This document shows positions 8,114 to 16,090 of a stretch of DNA of 30,616 bases, in pieces. The DNA is taken from the NCBI GenBank assembly GCA_035578005.1, contig DATJYK010000111.1:1-30616 (forward strand). The letters are read 5' to 3'. The position numbers were made by a program, and so were the translations under genes. The DNA is from Gp13-AA77 sp035578005. Lineage in GTDB: Bacteria > Acidobacteriota > Terriglobia > UBA7540. Positions within the stretch are counted from its first letter, which is position 1. Each line of letters opens with the position of its first letter. The notes under the pieces are model-generated. The model was not told the origin of the DNA and ran no database searches. It worked only from the letters and a program-made list of their open reading frames with translations.

Positions 8114-8217
8114 GTTCGTAGATCGTGGATCGTAGTTCGTTGTCCGTGAAACCGACCTCTCAATCACTCGAATCACTTCGATAACTTTCGACGAACGACG
8201 ATCCACGATCTACGAAC
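8114..8217. repeat. 27-bp inverted repeat overlapping the end of eda
   Basis: Arms at 8114-8140 and 8191-8217 are complementary at 26 of 27 positions, with a 50-bp spacer. Each arm is internally repetitive (GTTCGTAGATCGTGGATCG). The right arm includes the last codons and stop of the KDPG aldolase gene. A strong hairpin here may end that transcript before the collar genes, though no U-tract is seen. Confidence 0.75.
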
Positions 8218-8881
8218 CATGAGCCGTGCGGCTGCGAGCGGTGCGGACGGCCTCGACGTACTTTCGCGCCGCGCCCACAATCTCGTCCAGTTTGCCCGCT
8301 CGCAGATGCGCCAGATTCACCAGTTCCCCGCCCACAGCCACCGCTGAGGCGCCAGCCGCGATAAACTCGGCTGCGTTTTCCAGGTTGACGCCGCCGGTGG
8401 GAACCATGTCAATGTGCGGGTAAGGTCCCTTGAGCGCCTTGATGTACTTTGGCCCGCCCGCCGGCCCGCAGGGGAATATTTTCACCATGTCCGCGCCCGC
8501 TTCCCAGGCGGCGAGGACTTCAGTGGGTGTAAGCGCGCCTGGAAAACAAGCTTTACTGTACCGCCGCGCCATCTCGATGATCGGCGCCTTGAGCCCCGGC
8601 GTGACGATGAACTCCGCGCCCGCGAGAAGGGCCGCGCGGCAGCTCTGCTCGTCGAGAATAGTGCCGGCGCCTAACAGCACCCGCTCACCGAACTTATCCG
8701 CAACTTTCTCGATCACGTGGATGGCTCCGGGCACCGTCATGGTGATCTCCGCGATGCCGACGCCGCCTTCAATGAGGGCCTCAGCCGCGCGCCAGGCATC
8801 GTCGGGCGAAGAGGTGCGGATGATCGGCACCAAGCCAACCTCACGAATGAGGGCTAAGGCCTTATCTCTTGTCCATGACAT
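8210..8881 (-). CDS. eda: KDPG / 4-hydroxy-2-oxoglutarate aldolase
   Basis: This 223-aa class I aldolase splits 2-keto-3-deoxy-6-phosphogluconate into pyruvate and glyceraldehyde-3-phosphate in the cytoplasm. The length suits the family (205-225 aa). The Schiff-base lysine is Lys134 in DMVKIFPCG and the catalytic Glu is Glu45 in AEITM, matching E. coli Lys133 and Glu45. Other landmarks are GAGTI, FIVTPG, FPGALTPTE and the phosphate-binding PTGGV. The start ATG at 8881 has GGAGAA about 5 nt upstream. KDG kinase lies 115 bp upstream on the same strand and makes the substrate, so the pair works in one route. The stop codon (8210-8212) falls inside an inverted repeat. Confidence 0.93.
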   Translation of the reverse strand: MSWTRDKALALIREVGLVPIIRTSSPDDAWRAAEALIEGGVGIAEITMTVPGAIHVIEKVADKFGERVLLGAGTILDEQSCRAALLAGAEFIVTPGLKAPIIEMARRYSKACFPGALTPTEVLAAWEAGADMVKIFPCGPAGGPKYIKALKGPYPHIDMVPTGGVNLENAAEFIAAGASAVAVGGELVNLAHLRAGKLDEIVGAARKYVEAVRTARSRTAHGS

Positions 8882-8904
8882 GTAGTTCTCCGCTGTGCTT
8901 GACC

Positions 8905-8990
8905 AGTTGAAAGTCGAAAGTTGAAGGTCGAAAGTAAGAAGTTCGAGCCCGGTTCACCTTCGACCTTGAACTTTCGACTTTTGACGGTCT
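8905..8990. repeat. Hairpin of GAAAGT-type words between kdgK and eda
   Basis: The left arm (about 8905-8940) is made of TTGAAAGTCGAAAGTTGAAGG-like words and the right arm (about 8957-8987) of their complements (CTTCGACCTTGAACTTTCGAC). Arms are imperfect because of their word-repeat structure. The same family appears inside the repeat at 26468-26600. Confidence 0.7.
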
Positions 8991-8996
8991 CAGTTC

Positions 8997-10025
8997 TCAC
9001 CGCGCCACCCTGAGGCTGGCTCCTTTCAGCAAGCTCTCGACCTCTGCCAGCGAACTCCAGTTGAAATCCCCCGGGATCGTATGTTTGAGGGCGCTGAACG
9101 CGGTGCCATAGCGAACCGCATCGGCCCACGACTCTTTCGCCAAGTAGCCGTAAATAAAACCGGCGCTGAACGAGTCGCCGCCGCCAAGGCGGTCGACGAT
9201 TTCCAGCTCATACTTTACGTCGTCAAAGAACTTGCCCTCCGCATAGGCGATCGCGGTCCAGGTATTGCGCCACACCAGAGGATTCTCTCGCAAAGTGATG
9301 GCCACCGCCCGGAATTTGAATTTCTCCTGCAGCCGCTGAGCGATTTCCCGATAGGGCTCGGCAGAAACTTGCGTGAAGTCTTCGCGGCGCTCCTGCTTTT
9401 CAGCGCGAATTTTGAACACTACGTTGGTGTCTTCTTCAGTGGTAATCAGAACATCGACAAACTCCATCATCGGTTCCTGAACGGCCTGGGCCTTATCGGG
9501 CTTCCATAATTTGCCTCTGTAGTTCAGGTCATAGCTCACGGGTACACCGGCCGCCTTGGCAGCCTTAAGCGCCTCCAAGGTTACAGCCGCTGCCGAGTCG
9601 CTCAGAGCCGGCGTAATGCCGCTGGTGTGGAACCATCGCGCGTTGCCGAAAATCTCTTTCCAGTTCACCTCACCCGGCTTGATGGCGCTGATGGCGGTAT
9701 TGGCGCGATCGTATAGTACTGCACTGGCGCGCGGCGCGGCGCCGAATTCCAGAAAGTAGACCCCCTGGCGTCCGTCGTCCGACCATACCACTCGTGAAGT
9801 ATCCACGCCCGCCTGCCGGGCGCGATTTTCTACCGCTCGTCCCAGCGCACTCTTCGGTAAGCGGGAAATCCAGGTGCTGGTAAGGCCAAGCCGGCAGACT
9901 CCGGCAGCGACGTTGAGTTCACCTCCGCCGACGTTCACGTCGAGCGACGTGGCCTGCTCAATGCGCTGGAAGTGCGGTGGCGAAAGGCGAACCATCGCTT
10001 CGCCAAAGGTTACGACATCCCACAT
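8997..10025 (-). CDS. kdgK: PfkB-family sugar kinase, probably 2-keto-3-deoxygluconate kinase
   Basis: A 342-aa ribokinase/PfkB-fold kinase that probably phosphorylates 2-keto-3-deoxygluconate to KDPG. It has the N-terminal substrate motif VGGGELNVAAGVCRLG, the KDG-kinase-like YDLNYRGKLW, and the C-terminal signature DRLGGGDSFSAGF with catalytic Asp284. The usual signature has D(T/S)xGAGD; here it is GGGD, which is tolerated in KDG kinases. The start ATG at 10025 has AGGAG 7 nt upstream. The KDPG aldolase gene lies downstream on the same strand, which supports this substrate over fructose or ribose. Likely one transcript with eda, although a hairpin repeat sits in the gap. Confidence 0.88.
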   Translation of the reverse strand: MWDVVTFGEAMVRLSPPHFQRIEQATSLDVNVGGGELNVAAGVCRLGLTSTWISRLPKSALGRAVENRARQAGVDTSRVVWSDDGRQGVYFLEFGAAPRASAVLYDRANTAISAIKPGEVNWKEIFGNARWFHTSGITPALSDSAAAVTLEALKAAKAAGVPVSYDLNYRGKLWKPDKAQAVQEPMMEFVDVLITTEEDTNVVFKIRAEKQERREDFTQVSAEPYREIAQRLQEKFKFRAVAITLRENPLVWRNTWTAIAYAEGKFFDDVKYELEIVDRLGGGDSFSAGFIYGYLAKESWADAVRYGTAFSALKHTIPGDFNWSSLAEVESLLKGASLRVAR

Positions 10026-10254
10026 GAGTGGCTCCTGAAGGGTCCGTCACTTTACGTTCGATGGTGCAGATCAAAGACGTGACAGCGTATCACAGGGAGG
10101 GCTCCAATAATGTCCAAGGCACGAAGATTTGAGATTCTCAGATTTCAGATTTGAAATTCTACAGGTGCCGCCTACCTCCCGGGCGGTTACGCTTGCCCAA
10201 GCAATCGCCCGAGTTCACAGGCGCTGGTCGATTGCCGATTCCGAACCCAGCCGG
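10026..10254. other. Intergenic: AT-rich words and a duplicated gene end
   Basis: No gene is visible. 10127-10161 holds repeated words of the GATTTCAGATTTGAAATTC type. 10194-10233 is a diverged copy of 10264-10304, the last codons of the next gene: both begin TTGCCCAAGCAAT and end CTGGTCGATT. Confidence 0.55.
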
Positions 10255-11466
10255 CTACGCCAGTTGCCCAAGCAATTCACTCAGGTCCACGGGACTGGTC
10301 GATTCGGTGCCGCGAGGCAGCGAGGGTCCAATGGCTAGCGCCTCACGATGGCCCTCAAACCAAACCAGGAATCCAGAACGGTCCGCACCCGAAAGCCTTT
10401 GCTGATTCAGCCAGGTGTAGTACGCGCCCATATCGGCATCGATCAGCGAGCCCGCCGGGTCAAGCTCCGGATTTTGCCGCTTTCCCGACAGCAGCTCATT
10501 CATGGGGCGCTGGCGCTGACGCGGCGCGAAGCGCGCCAGCAGAGTCAGGGGACGAGCCCGCCGAAGAGCTTCACGCGCCGACCACTGAACAAAGGTGGTG
10601 CTGAAAATCTGGGTCCCCGAACCTTCAGCGAGCACGCTCACCTGAAAGTGATTCAGCACCGAGTGCTCCGTTCCCGCGCTCAGCCCCACCTCTTCCGGGC
10701 GCATCTGAGACATCATCGAGTGTAGCGCCTCCGGTCCCCCGATTCCGGACTGTATGGCCTTCTCCATCTTGTTGAGCAAAGCTGTTCGCACCGGCGCAAG
10801 CGTCTCGTAGGACGTCCGGGTCACGCCCGGCGTGGGCGCCGCTGCCTCCTCTCCACCGTCGATGTACCAGTGCGCGTAGGGCGCCGGGTGGGCGCTGGCT
10901 CGCGTGGCCACGGCGCCGAGAAGCTTCTCAAAACCGTTTCCGGGCTTTACCTGGCTGAAATAAGCACCGTGCTTTCGCAGCTTGCGAAAGAGCGGATACT
11001 GGGTTTCCGCCACGCCCTGCCCTACCACCATCAGGCCCAGTCGCGGCACCGGCAGAGGCTCTGGCGGCGCAGCGGCATCGACTTTGTTGATATAGCCGTC
11101 GGCTGTGACGTGGAATGCGTCGATCTGGTGGCTTGCCCAAAGGTGGGCGGTGAGGCGCTGCGAATACAGCTCAGGGGAGCTCACCCAGTCGAAGCGCTCG
11201 AGCTCTTCTGACAGGCGCACGCTCTCAAAGCCCGCCAGAACCGCCTTCAGTTGCTCGGGCGATAGTGACGCCAGGTAACTGAGTTGCCGGTCCAGATCCT
11301 CACGCTCGGCCGGGAACTTCCAGTCATAAGCGATGACTTCGCGCAACAGTAGCGCCACAAAAACCGCCGGCAGCTTCTGGAGCAACGTGAGGTGGTCAAT
11401 TACAAGTTTCTGCGCCTGCGGAGGGTAGCCGCTAAACTGCCCAGCCTGGAGCTCGCTCGCAACCAT
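10255..11466 (-). CDS. Unknown protein paired with a Tat-exported phosphatase-fold protein
   Basis: A 403-aa protein that I do not recognise. It has no clear signal peptide or membrane segment. The N-terminal half is helical and contains LREVIAYDWKFPAEREDLDR and a segment on SLSPEQLKAVLAGFESVRL. The middle has a beta-type segment RLGLMVVGQGV and an Ala/Pro-rich stretch near 215-230. The C-terminal part has WSAREALRRARPLTLLARFAPRQR, GSLIDADMGAYYTWLNQQRL and a GFLVWFEGHREALAIGP block. Its start is 5 bp after the stop of the upstream gene, so the two are translated from one message and probably act together. The last 40 bp of the gene are duplicated just beyond its stop. Confidence 0.75.
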   Translation of the reverse strand: MVASELQAGQFSGYPPQAQKLVIDHLTLLQKLPAVFVALLLREVIAYDWKFPAEREDLDRQLSYLASLSPEQLKAVLAGFESVRLSEELERFDWVSSPELYSQRLTAHLWASHQIDAFHVTADGYINKVDAAAPPEPLPVPRLGLMVVGQGVAETQYPLFRKLRKHGAYFSQVKPGNGFEKLLGAVATRASAHPAPYAHWYIDGGEEAAAPTPGVTRTSYETLAPVRTALLNKMEKAIQSGIGGPEALHSMMSQMRPEEVGLSAGTEHSVLNHFQVSVLAEGSGTQIFSTTFVQWSAREALRRARPLTLLARFAPRQRQRPMNELLSGKRQNPELDPAGSLIDADMGAYYTWLNQQRLSGADRSGFLVWFEGHREALAIGPSLPRGTESTSPVDLSELLGQLA

Positions 11467-11471
11467 GGCAA

Positions 11472-12641
11472 CTATGCCACCTCCGGCAGGGGGTGGCCTT
11501 GGGAGAATCGGGCGGAAAATCCGAGCAGACTGCCCAGGGTGGGCACCAAGTCCAGAGGCTGAACCGCGCGATCCACTACCACGTTCTCACGAACGCCAGG
11601 ACCCATCACCATCATCCAGGTGGTTCGGGAGAGCGCATCCCCGGTGCGATGGTGCTGGAACCCGTTGCCGGCGGAATCAAGATCGGAGTCGCGGCCGAAG
11701 TCAGGCAGGATGAACATGGTGGTCTTGCCCGCGTACTCGGGATTGCTCTCGACGGCTTTCCAGATCTCGGCGCAGAGGCGGTCAGTCCGCTGGATAGCCT
11801 CGACGTAGAGCGAATAGCATCCTGCGTGCGCCACGTCCATATCGTGAAGCGTGATCCAGAGCAGGCTGGGCGCGAGCTGATGCATCAGCTCCTTCGCCAC
11901 ATAAACTGAGAGCTCGTCGGGGCTCGCCAGGTTGCGCGCGTGGGTGGTGAAATCGGTTACCGACAGCTTGAGGAGGTCAGCGAGGTGCTGCAGCTCAAAT
12001 TCGTTGCCGCTGATTTCCGGCGTGTAGAGCGGCGTCTCGTAATTATCGTGCAACAGGTGCTCGTATTCCACGCTTGGGCCTGACGAGAGCGCCGCCGTCA
12101 GCAGACGTTTGGGCAGCACCACACCCGCGCCGTGCCCGTAGGATCGCTCGCCGCTTTCGCCGATGCGGTTGAAACCGTTGCTGGGCGCCACCACCCAGGT
12201 GTCAGTCGCGGGCCGTTTCAGATCGCGGCGGAAGTACTCGAACACCGTGGGATGGTCGGGAGGGACCGCCGCAAAGTTGTTGAAGGTCTCATAGACGCCC
12301 GTCGCCAGGCTGGCGGTGGCGACGTAGTGGCCCAGAATGCCCCGGTTCACCACCTGAGTGAAGAAGGTTGAGCGAGGAATGAGCTCGGTGAGGAGATGAG
12401 GGATGTTCTCCTGCCCCTCGGGCATGAAAGTCTCTTCATCGCGAGCGCCGCCGCCGAAGGTCACCACCAGCACCTTGCGGTCGCGAGGCGTGGCGAGCGC
12501 GCGCAAGGGAGCGAGGCTGAACAGTGCGGTAGCGGCTCCGGCGCCAGTGACGGCTCGCAGAAAATCGCGACGGTTGCGCGAGACCGCCTCGACGGCTTGG
12601 CGAGGGCTCAACCTGTTCCGCAATGACATGTAGCCCGGCAT
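11472..12641 (-). CDS. Tat-exported alkaline-phosphatase/sulfatase-fold protein (DUF1501-like)
   Basis: This 389-aa protein begins with a twin-arginine signal (RNRRDFLRAV, then a hydrophobic AATALFSLAPLRALA), so it is probably exported folded. The body looks like the alkaline phosphatase/sulfatase fold. Early VVTFGGGARDEETF occupies the usual metal-binding first strand; VNRGILGHYVATASLATGVY follows the usual core; MFILPDFGRDSDLD, GNGFQHHRTGD and the closing DLVPTLGSLLGF are typical of the C-terminal metal site. The Ser/Thr nucleophile is not obvious, so it may not be a sulfatase. DUF1501 proteins share this pattern. It is the first gene of a pair with the unknown gene 5 bp downstream. Confidence 0.75.
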   Translation of the reverse strand: MPGYMSLRNRLSPRQAVEAVSRNRRDFLRAVTGAGAATALFSLAPLRALATPRDRKVLVVTFGGGARDEETFMPEGQENIPHLLTELIPRSTFFTQVVNRGILGHYVATASLATGVYETFNNFAAVPPDHPTVFEYFRRDLKRPATDTWVVAPSNGFNRIGESGERSYGHGAGVVLPKRLLTAALSSGPSVEYEHLLHDNYETPLYTPEISGNEFELQHLADLLKLSVTDFTTHARNLASPDELSVYVAKELMHQLAPSLLWITLHDMDVAHAGCYSLYVEAIQRTDRLCAEIWKAVESNPEYAGKTTMFILPDFGRDSDLDSAGNGFQHHRTGDALSRTTWMMVMGPGVRENVVVDRAVQPLDLVPTLGSLLGFSARFSQGHPLPEVA

Positions 12642-12677
12642 GGTTTCGCTTCATTCACCTCTCGAATTACGCAACAG

Positions 12678-12836
12678 CTAGCCTTCCTGCTGTTCGAACA
12701 GACGCATCACCGTCTTCATCTGCTCCCGCTGCTCATCGAAGTAATGCCTCTGCACGACCTGAAACTCCCTCGTGGCGAGGATAGTCTCTCGCAGCAGCCT
12801 CGCATTCTCGAGCATCAATTCCCTGAGCTCATCCAT
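12678..12836 (-). CDS. 52-aa coiled-coil protein, unknown
   Basis: The protein is almost entirely helix-forming: MDELRELMLENARLLRETIL, then REFQVVQRHYFDEQREQMK and an end in QQEG. A heptad-like spacing of Leu/Met suggests a coiled coil. I chose the ATG at 12836 because GGAG lies 7 nt upstream; a longer frame from 12914 has no ribosome site. It may be the first gene of the unit with the Tat-exported protein, 36 bp downstream. Confidence 0.65.
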   Translation of the reverse strand: MDELRELMLENARLLRETILATREFQVVQRHYFDEQREQMKTVMRLFEQQEG

Positions 12837-12964
12837 CGAAGACTCCTTCGCTCCAGCGCTCTGAGGCTGATTATGAAACTCGGGCCAACCCCGGTCAAGC
12901 CGCTGAAGACCCATTCATTCGCGAAAAAGCGGAATCTAGTCGTATGACTCATAAGTGCCGCTGT

Positions 12965-13156
12965 ATTCCCCCTCACCCCCCGGCCCCTCTCCCCCAAGGG
13001 GGCGAGGGGAGGATCTCAGTCGAGAAAGGGCTCATTCAACTGAAGTATCCAACCACCTGACGTATCCAACCACCTGAACCATCTAAACTAAGCCCCGCGG
13101 GATATACTCCTCCCCTCGCCCCCTTGGGGGAGAGGGGCCGGGGGGTGAGGGGGAAT
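12965..13156. repeat. Perfect 49-bp inverted repeat with 94-bp spacer
   Basis: Arms 12965-13013 and 13108-13156 are exact reverse complements. Each contains its own hairpin (CCCCCAAGGGGG). The spacer carries a tandem 16-bp unit, GTATCCAACCACCTGA at 13045-13060 and 13062-13077. The arms belong to a very common C/G-rich dispersed repeat type. The whole 12915-13250 stretch has no gene. Confidence 0.88.
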
Positions 13157-13250
13157 GCAGCAATATCTGTGAACAAGACAACCAGTTGCTCGACGTCGCA
13201 TCCTCAAGGACATGGATTCCCGCGTTAGCGCCGACAGTTGCGAATGCGAC

Positions 13251-14663
13251 TCACGGCCCGGACGGTCCAGACTGGGCCGCCTTAGCGGAGAGAACAAACT
13301 GCTTCAACTCCGCCCGCTGCTTGTCCGTCTCTGCCAACTGACGCTCGTAGAGCCGCTGATGGAGTTGCAATTCCTTCTGCGCCAAGTCCTTCTGGCCCAG
13401 ATGAACGTAAGCCTGCCCCAGCCTGAAGTGCGCGTCAGCGAGGTCAGGAGAGAGCTTGATGGCCTCCTGATACTCGGGCACCGCCTGGCTGTATTCCTTA
13501 CGCTGGGAGTAGAGGTTCCCAAGCTGCAGGTGCGCCTGGCTGGAGGAGGGATCGAGCGCGATAGACTTCTTCAACAGTGACTCGATCTGGTCAAGGTAAG
13601 CCGAGCTCGTTTCGGAGCGCTTTCCCTTCCACAGGCTCACCGCGTAATCCAAAACAGCCTGCCCATCGTTGGGACGAAGTTCGGCAAAACGCCGAAAGCA
13701 CTGGATGACCTCGTCGGCCTGGTTCGGCGACTGGTCATAGGCTTTGGTCAAGAAATAGTACGTGTTCGGGTCCGCCGGGGCCAGTTCTGTCGCGCGCACC
13801 AACGATTTCACGGCATCGTCGTAACGGCCTTGCAGATAATAGGCCATGCCGAGTCCCACCGCCAGCCGGGAAGACTTCGGGTACCGCTGGAGCCCCGCCG
13901 AGAAAACCTGGATGGCGGGTCCCCAGGTTTGGTGTAGCAGAAGTTCACCGCCCCAGTCGAAGATGTTCGATTCGCTCGGGTCCGCGTGCGCTGCCTTTTC
14001 ATACTCGTTTTCGGCGACGATGTAATTCCCGGATTCTTCTTCAACGTCGGCCAGCAGGTCATGCAGTTCTGCCGTGTCTTTCAGCTTCAGCAACTCCCGG
14101 ATCTGGCCCTCGGCCTCGCGCAAACGCCGCGTTTTTTCGTAGGCCAGAGCGAGGTCGTAGCCGTTGTCGTAAGCGGCAGGATTGGCCTTCTGAGCGCGTT
14201 CCAGGTGAGGAATGGCGCCGGCAATGTCGCCCTTGGCGATGTAGAACTCGCCCAGGTTGTGGTTGGCGTCGTAGCTGGCCGGCTCAAGCTCAACCACCTT
14301 TTTGAATTCCGCCTCCGCCAGCGACATCTTTCCCACCTTGGCGAGATTCGTGGCCAGGTTGTTGCGCGCAGCTCCTGAGTCCGGCTTCAGGCGCACAGCT
14401 TCTTCGAGACGCGGGGTGGCCTTCTCGTCCTGGCCCTCCGCTGAATAGACCAGGCCCAGCAGTTCCTGAGCGTCGAAAGTGTGAGGGACGTCGCGCTCGA
14501 GCGACTCGAGCTCCTGTTGGGCTGCGGCGTAAGCGCCGGAATTGTAATGAGCCAGAGCAGACTGCAATCGCTGTTGCGGCGTATCGGCCCCTCCGCCGCT
14601 CGCCGGGGCGCACCACAACGCACTCACCACTAGAGAAGCCGCCGCCCAGCGGAACAACAACAT
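13251..14663 (-). CDS. Secreted TPR-repeat protein
   Basis: A 470-aa protein with a signal peptide (hydrophobic residues 3-20, cut near PASGGGA) followed by about ten tetratricopeptide repeats filling residues about 30-440. Clear units include a GLVYSAEGQDEKATPRLEEA helix pair, NNLATNLAKVGKMSLAEAEF, LGEFYIAKGDIAGAIPHLE, GMAYYLQGRYDDAVKSL and LGQAYVHLGQKDLAQKELQ. The C-terminus is a charged helix. TPR arrays bind peptides or proteins, so it is likely a periplasmic scaffold. Its start lies 31 bp from the start of the divergent four-gene cassette, so the two share a promoter region. No enzyme domain is seen. Confidence 0.85.
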   Translation of the reverse strand: MLLFRWAAASLVVSALWCAPASGGGADTPQQRLQSALAHYNSGAYAAAQQELESLERDVPHTFDAQELLGLVYSAEGQDEKATPRLEEAVRLKPDSGAARNNLATNLAKVGKMSLAEAEFKKVVELEPASYDANHNLGEFYIAKGDIAGAIPHLERAQKANPAAYDNGYDLALAYEKTRRLREAEGQIRELLKLKDTAELHDLLADVEEESGNYIVAENEYEKAAHADPSESNIFDWGGELLLHQTWGPAIQVFSAGLQRYPKSSRLAVGLGMAYYLQGRYDDAVKSLVRATELAPADPNTYYFLTKAYDQSPNQADEVIQCFRRFAELRPNDGQAVLDYAVSLWKGKRSETSSAYLDQIESLLKKSIALDPSSSQAHLQLGNLYSQRKEYSQAVPEYQEAIKLSPDLADAHFRLGQAYVHLGQKDLAQKELQLHQRLYERQLAETDKQRAELKQFVLSAKAAQSGPSGP

Positions 14664-14694
14664 GCCCTATATGCTAGCACCTGTCAGGAGCATC

Positions 14695-14913
14695 GTGAAG
14701 TATCCGGACCGGCTATCCGGACCGGCTAAGGCATTCGTCGCAGAGCGCGATGTGGAGCAGCCGGTGCGCCCGCCCCGCCCGAAGCGGGAGGTCTGCTTCA
14801 ACCTGGCGGATGGAGAACACTTGAAGCTTGCAATGGCCGATGTTAAGCTGCTTCGGCATCAGCGTGACGCTTTCCGCGCGGCGGTGAATGCGGTCATGAT
14901 GCCGAGGTGCTGA
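14695..14913 (+). CDS. Putative 72-aa protein, first gene of the 14.7-17.2 kb cassette
   Basis: This small frame is supported by its setting more than by homology. GTG at 14695 has AGGAG 4 nt upstream. The TGA at 14911-14913 is one base before the TTG start of the next gene, and that gene's ribosome site lies inside this frame. The product is basic and hydrophilic, with RPPRPKREVCFNLADGEHLK and a helical LRHQRDAFRAAVNAVMM end. I recognise no family. The same DNA stays open on the minus strand, and a 13-bp direct repeat (TATCCGGACCGGC, twice) lies near its 5' end, so it may be a relic or leader. Confidence 0.4.
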   Translation: MKYPDRLSGPAKAFVAERDVEQPVRPPRPKREVCFNLADGEHLKLAMADVKLLRHQRDAFRAAVNAVMMPRC

Positions 14914-14914
14914 T

Positions 14915-15604
14915 TTGGAGTTGCACAAACTGATTTTTAAACTTGATTATCCTAAAGCTTACGCGATCTTCACGGAGTGGGGTCAGATTCTTGGGAAGCT
15001 TGATTCGTCTGGCGTTTGGACGCAACTTGGCGAGGACATTTCGCGGAGTATCGTGGCCATGGGCGAGGACAAATCGAAGAACAAGGTCCACGTGCTAAAT
15101 GTTCGCTTAAACGACATCGATGGGGTATTTGAGGGCCATCCGATTAGGTCGTACCGCGAGTTCGATGATGAATTCAGACGGGTCAGCGAAATACTGCAAC
15201 TGCTGAAAGTCCAACAGTATACGAGGATCGGCGTGCGGTTCTATTTCCTTGAACCACAGGAAATGTTCGACGCGACCCGCAGACTGGTGGCAGACCAACT
15301 TCGAAGCGAATATTTGAACGAGTTCAAAGACCCGTTGGCAGATATCGGGATAGTCACCGTGCACGGAGAGGGCGATGATAAGTGGAGGTTCAGCGTTGGC
15401 CCACTCGGACGCGCCGAGTACCGCAACTGGTTCACTGCTCCGGACGAGGTGGGGTGCGATAATGCCCTGCTATTCGACATCGACTGCTATACGCAGTCTT
15501 ACAAGGATTCCAAGCTTGACCTGCGAAAGCTCATAGCTCTATACTATGATAAAGCTGTAACTCAAGCAGAACGGGTGTTGGGTTTTTTGAAGCCCAAGAG
15601 CTAA
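14915..15604 (+). CDS. Unknown 229-aa protein, possible TIGR04255 relative
   Basis: The TTG start (14915) has GAGGTG 5 nt upstream and gives MELHKLIFKLDYPKAYAIF. The protein is hydrophilic with no signal or membrane segment. Features are a SYREFDDEFRRVSEILQLL helix, the strand RIGVRFYFLEP near residues 97-107, and a C-terminal LLFDIDCYTQSYKDSKLDL followed by a helix. The RIGVRF strand and the DIDCYT strand recall the sporadic TIGR04255 family of about 230-260 aa, but the match is weak and from memory. Codons are more AT-rich than those of the flanking TPR genes, a sign of transfer. It is 3 bp from the next gene. Confidence 0.75.
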   Translation: MELHKLIFKLDYPKAYAIFTEWGQILGKLDSSGVWTQLGEDISRSIVAMGEDKSKNKVHVLNVRLNDIDGVFEGHPIRSYREFDDEFRRVSEILQLLKVQQYTRIGVRFYFLEPQEMFDATRRLVADQLRSEYLNEFKDPLADIGIVTVHGEGDDKWRFSVGPLGRAEYRNWFTAPDEVGCDNALLFDIDCYTQSYKDSKLDLRKLIALYYDKAVTQAERVLGFLKPKS

Positions 15605-15607
15605 AGC

Positions 15608-16069
15608 ATGGCCGCTCTCGCGCAATCTAATGTCACGTCCCTGCCCGGTGATCTAGCGTTACGGGTGCAGACTGAGATTGCGCCAACAACATCTGAGTAC
15701 CGCCAGATTGGTGCGTACGCTCCCGGCATAGCCACCGACGCGAGCACAAGCGAGCCGCCCCGAATCAGGCCCATTGGACCCGCGGAGGCTCCGTCCCCTG
15801 TGGCCGTGGCCAAACGCCAGTCGGTGAAGGGCGTGGTGGACCAGGTTGAAGGCGAACTTGCACATGTAACCCTCTTCTACGCCGGACGTCCAAACGATTT
15901 CCTTCTTGACGCCGCCGATCTTTCCGACGCGGGTGCAGGTTATCCCGGCGCGCTGTTTGAAATAACCATTCGCAGCGACCTCGGCTACTCAATTGTTCAT
16001 TCCGTCGAAGAGGAAGTTGCCGCACGGAAGGCGGCTCCTCCACCGGACTTGACATTCCTGGACGAATAG
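15608..16069 (+). CDS. Unknown 153-aa protein of the cassette
   Basis: The ATG at 15608 is 3 bp after the previous stop. The first 70 residues are Ala/Pro/Ser-rich and look disordered. A compact beta-type domain follows (about 72-130) with RQSVKGVVDQVEG, HVTLFYAGRPNDFLLDAADL and FEITIRSDLGYSIVHSV, and then an acidic tail ending PPPDLTFLDE. A disordered arm plus a small barrel could form an adaptor, but I recognise no family. The hydrolase gene after it begins 21 bp downstream. Confidence 0.7.
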   Translation: MAALAQSNVTSLPGDLALRVQTEIAPTTSEYRQIGAYAPGIATDASTSEPPRIRPIGPAEAPSPVAVAKRQSVKGVVDQVEGELAHVTLFYAGRPNDFLLDAADLSDAGAGYPGALFEITIRSDLGYSIVHSVEEEVAARKAAPPPDLTFLDE

Positions 16070-16090
16070 AAGTGCTTATCTGGTGTTACC

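Noticed and set aside
14713..14928. A 71-codon minus-strand frame opposite the small cassette gene
   Set aside because: No ribosome site and no coupling; the plus-strand frame fits the operon better.
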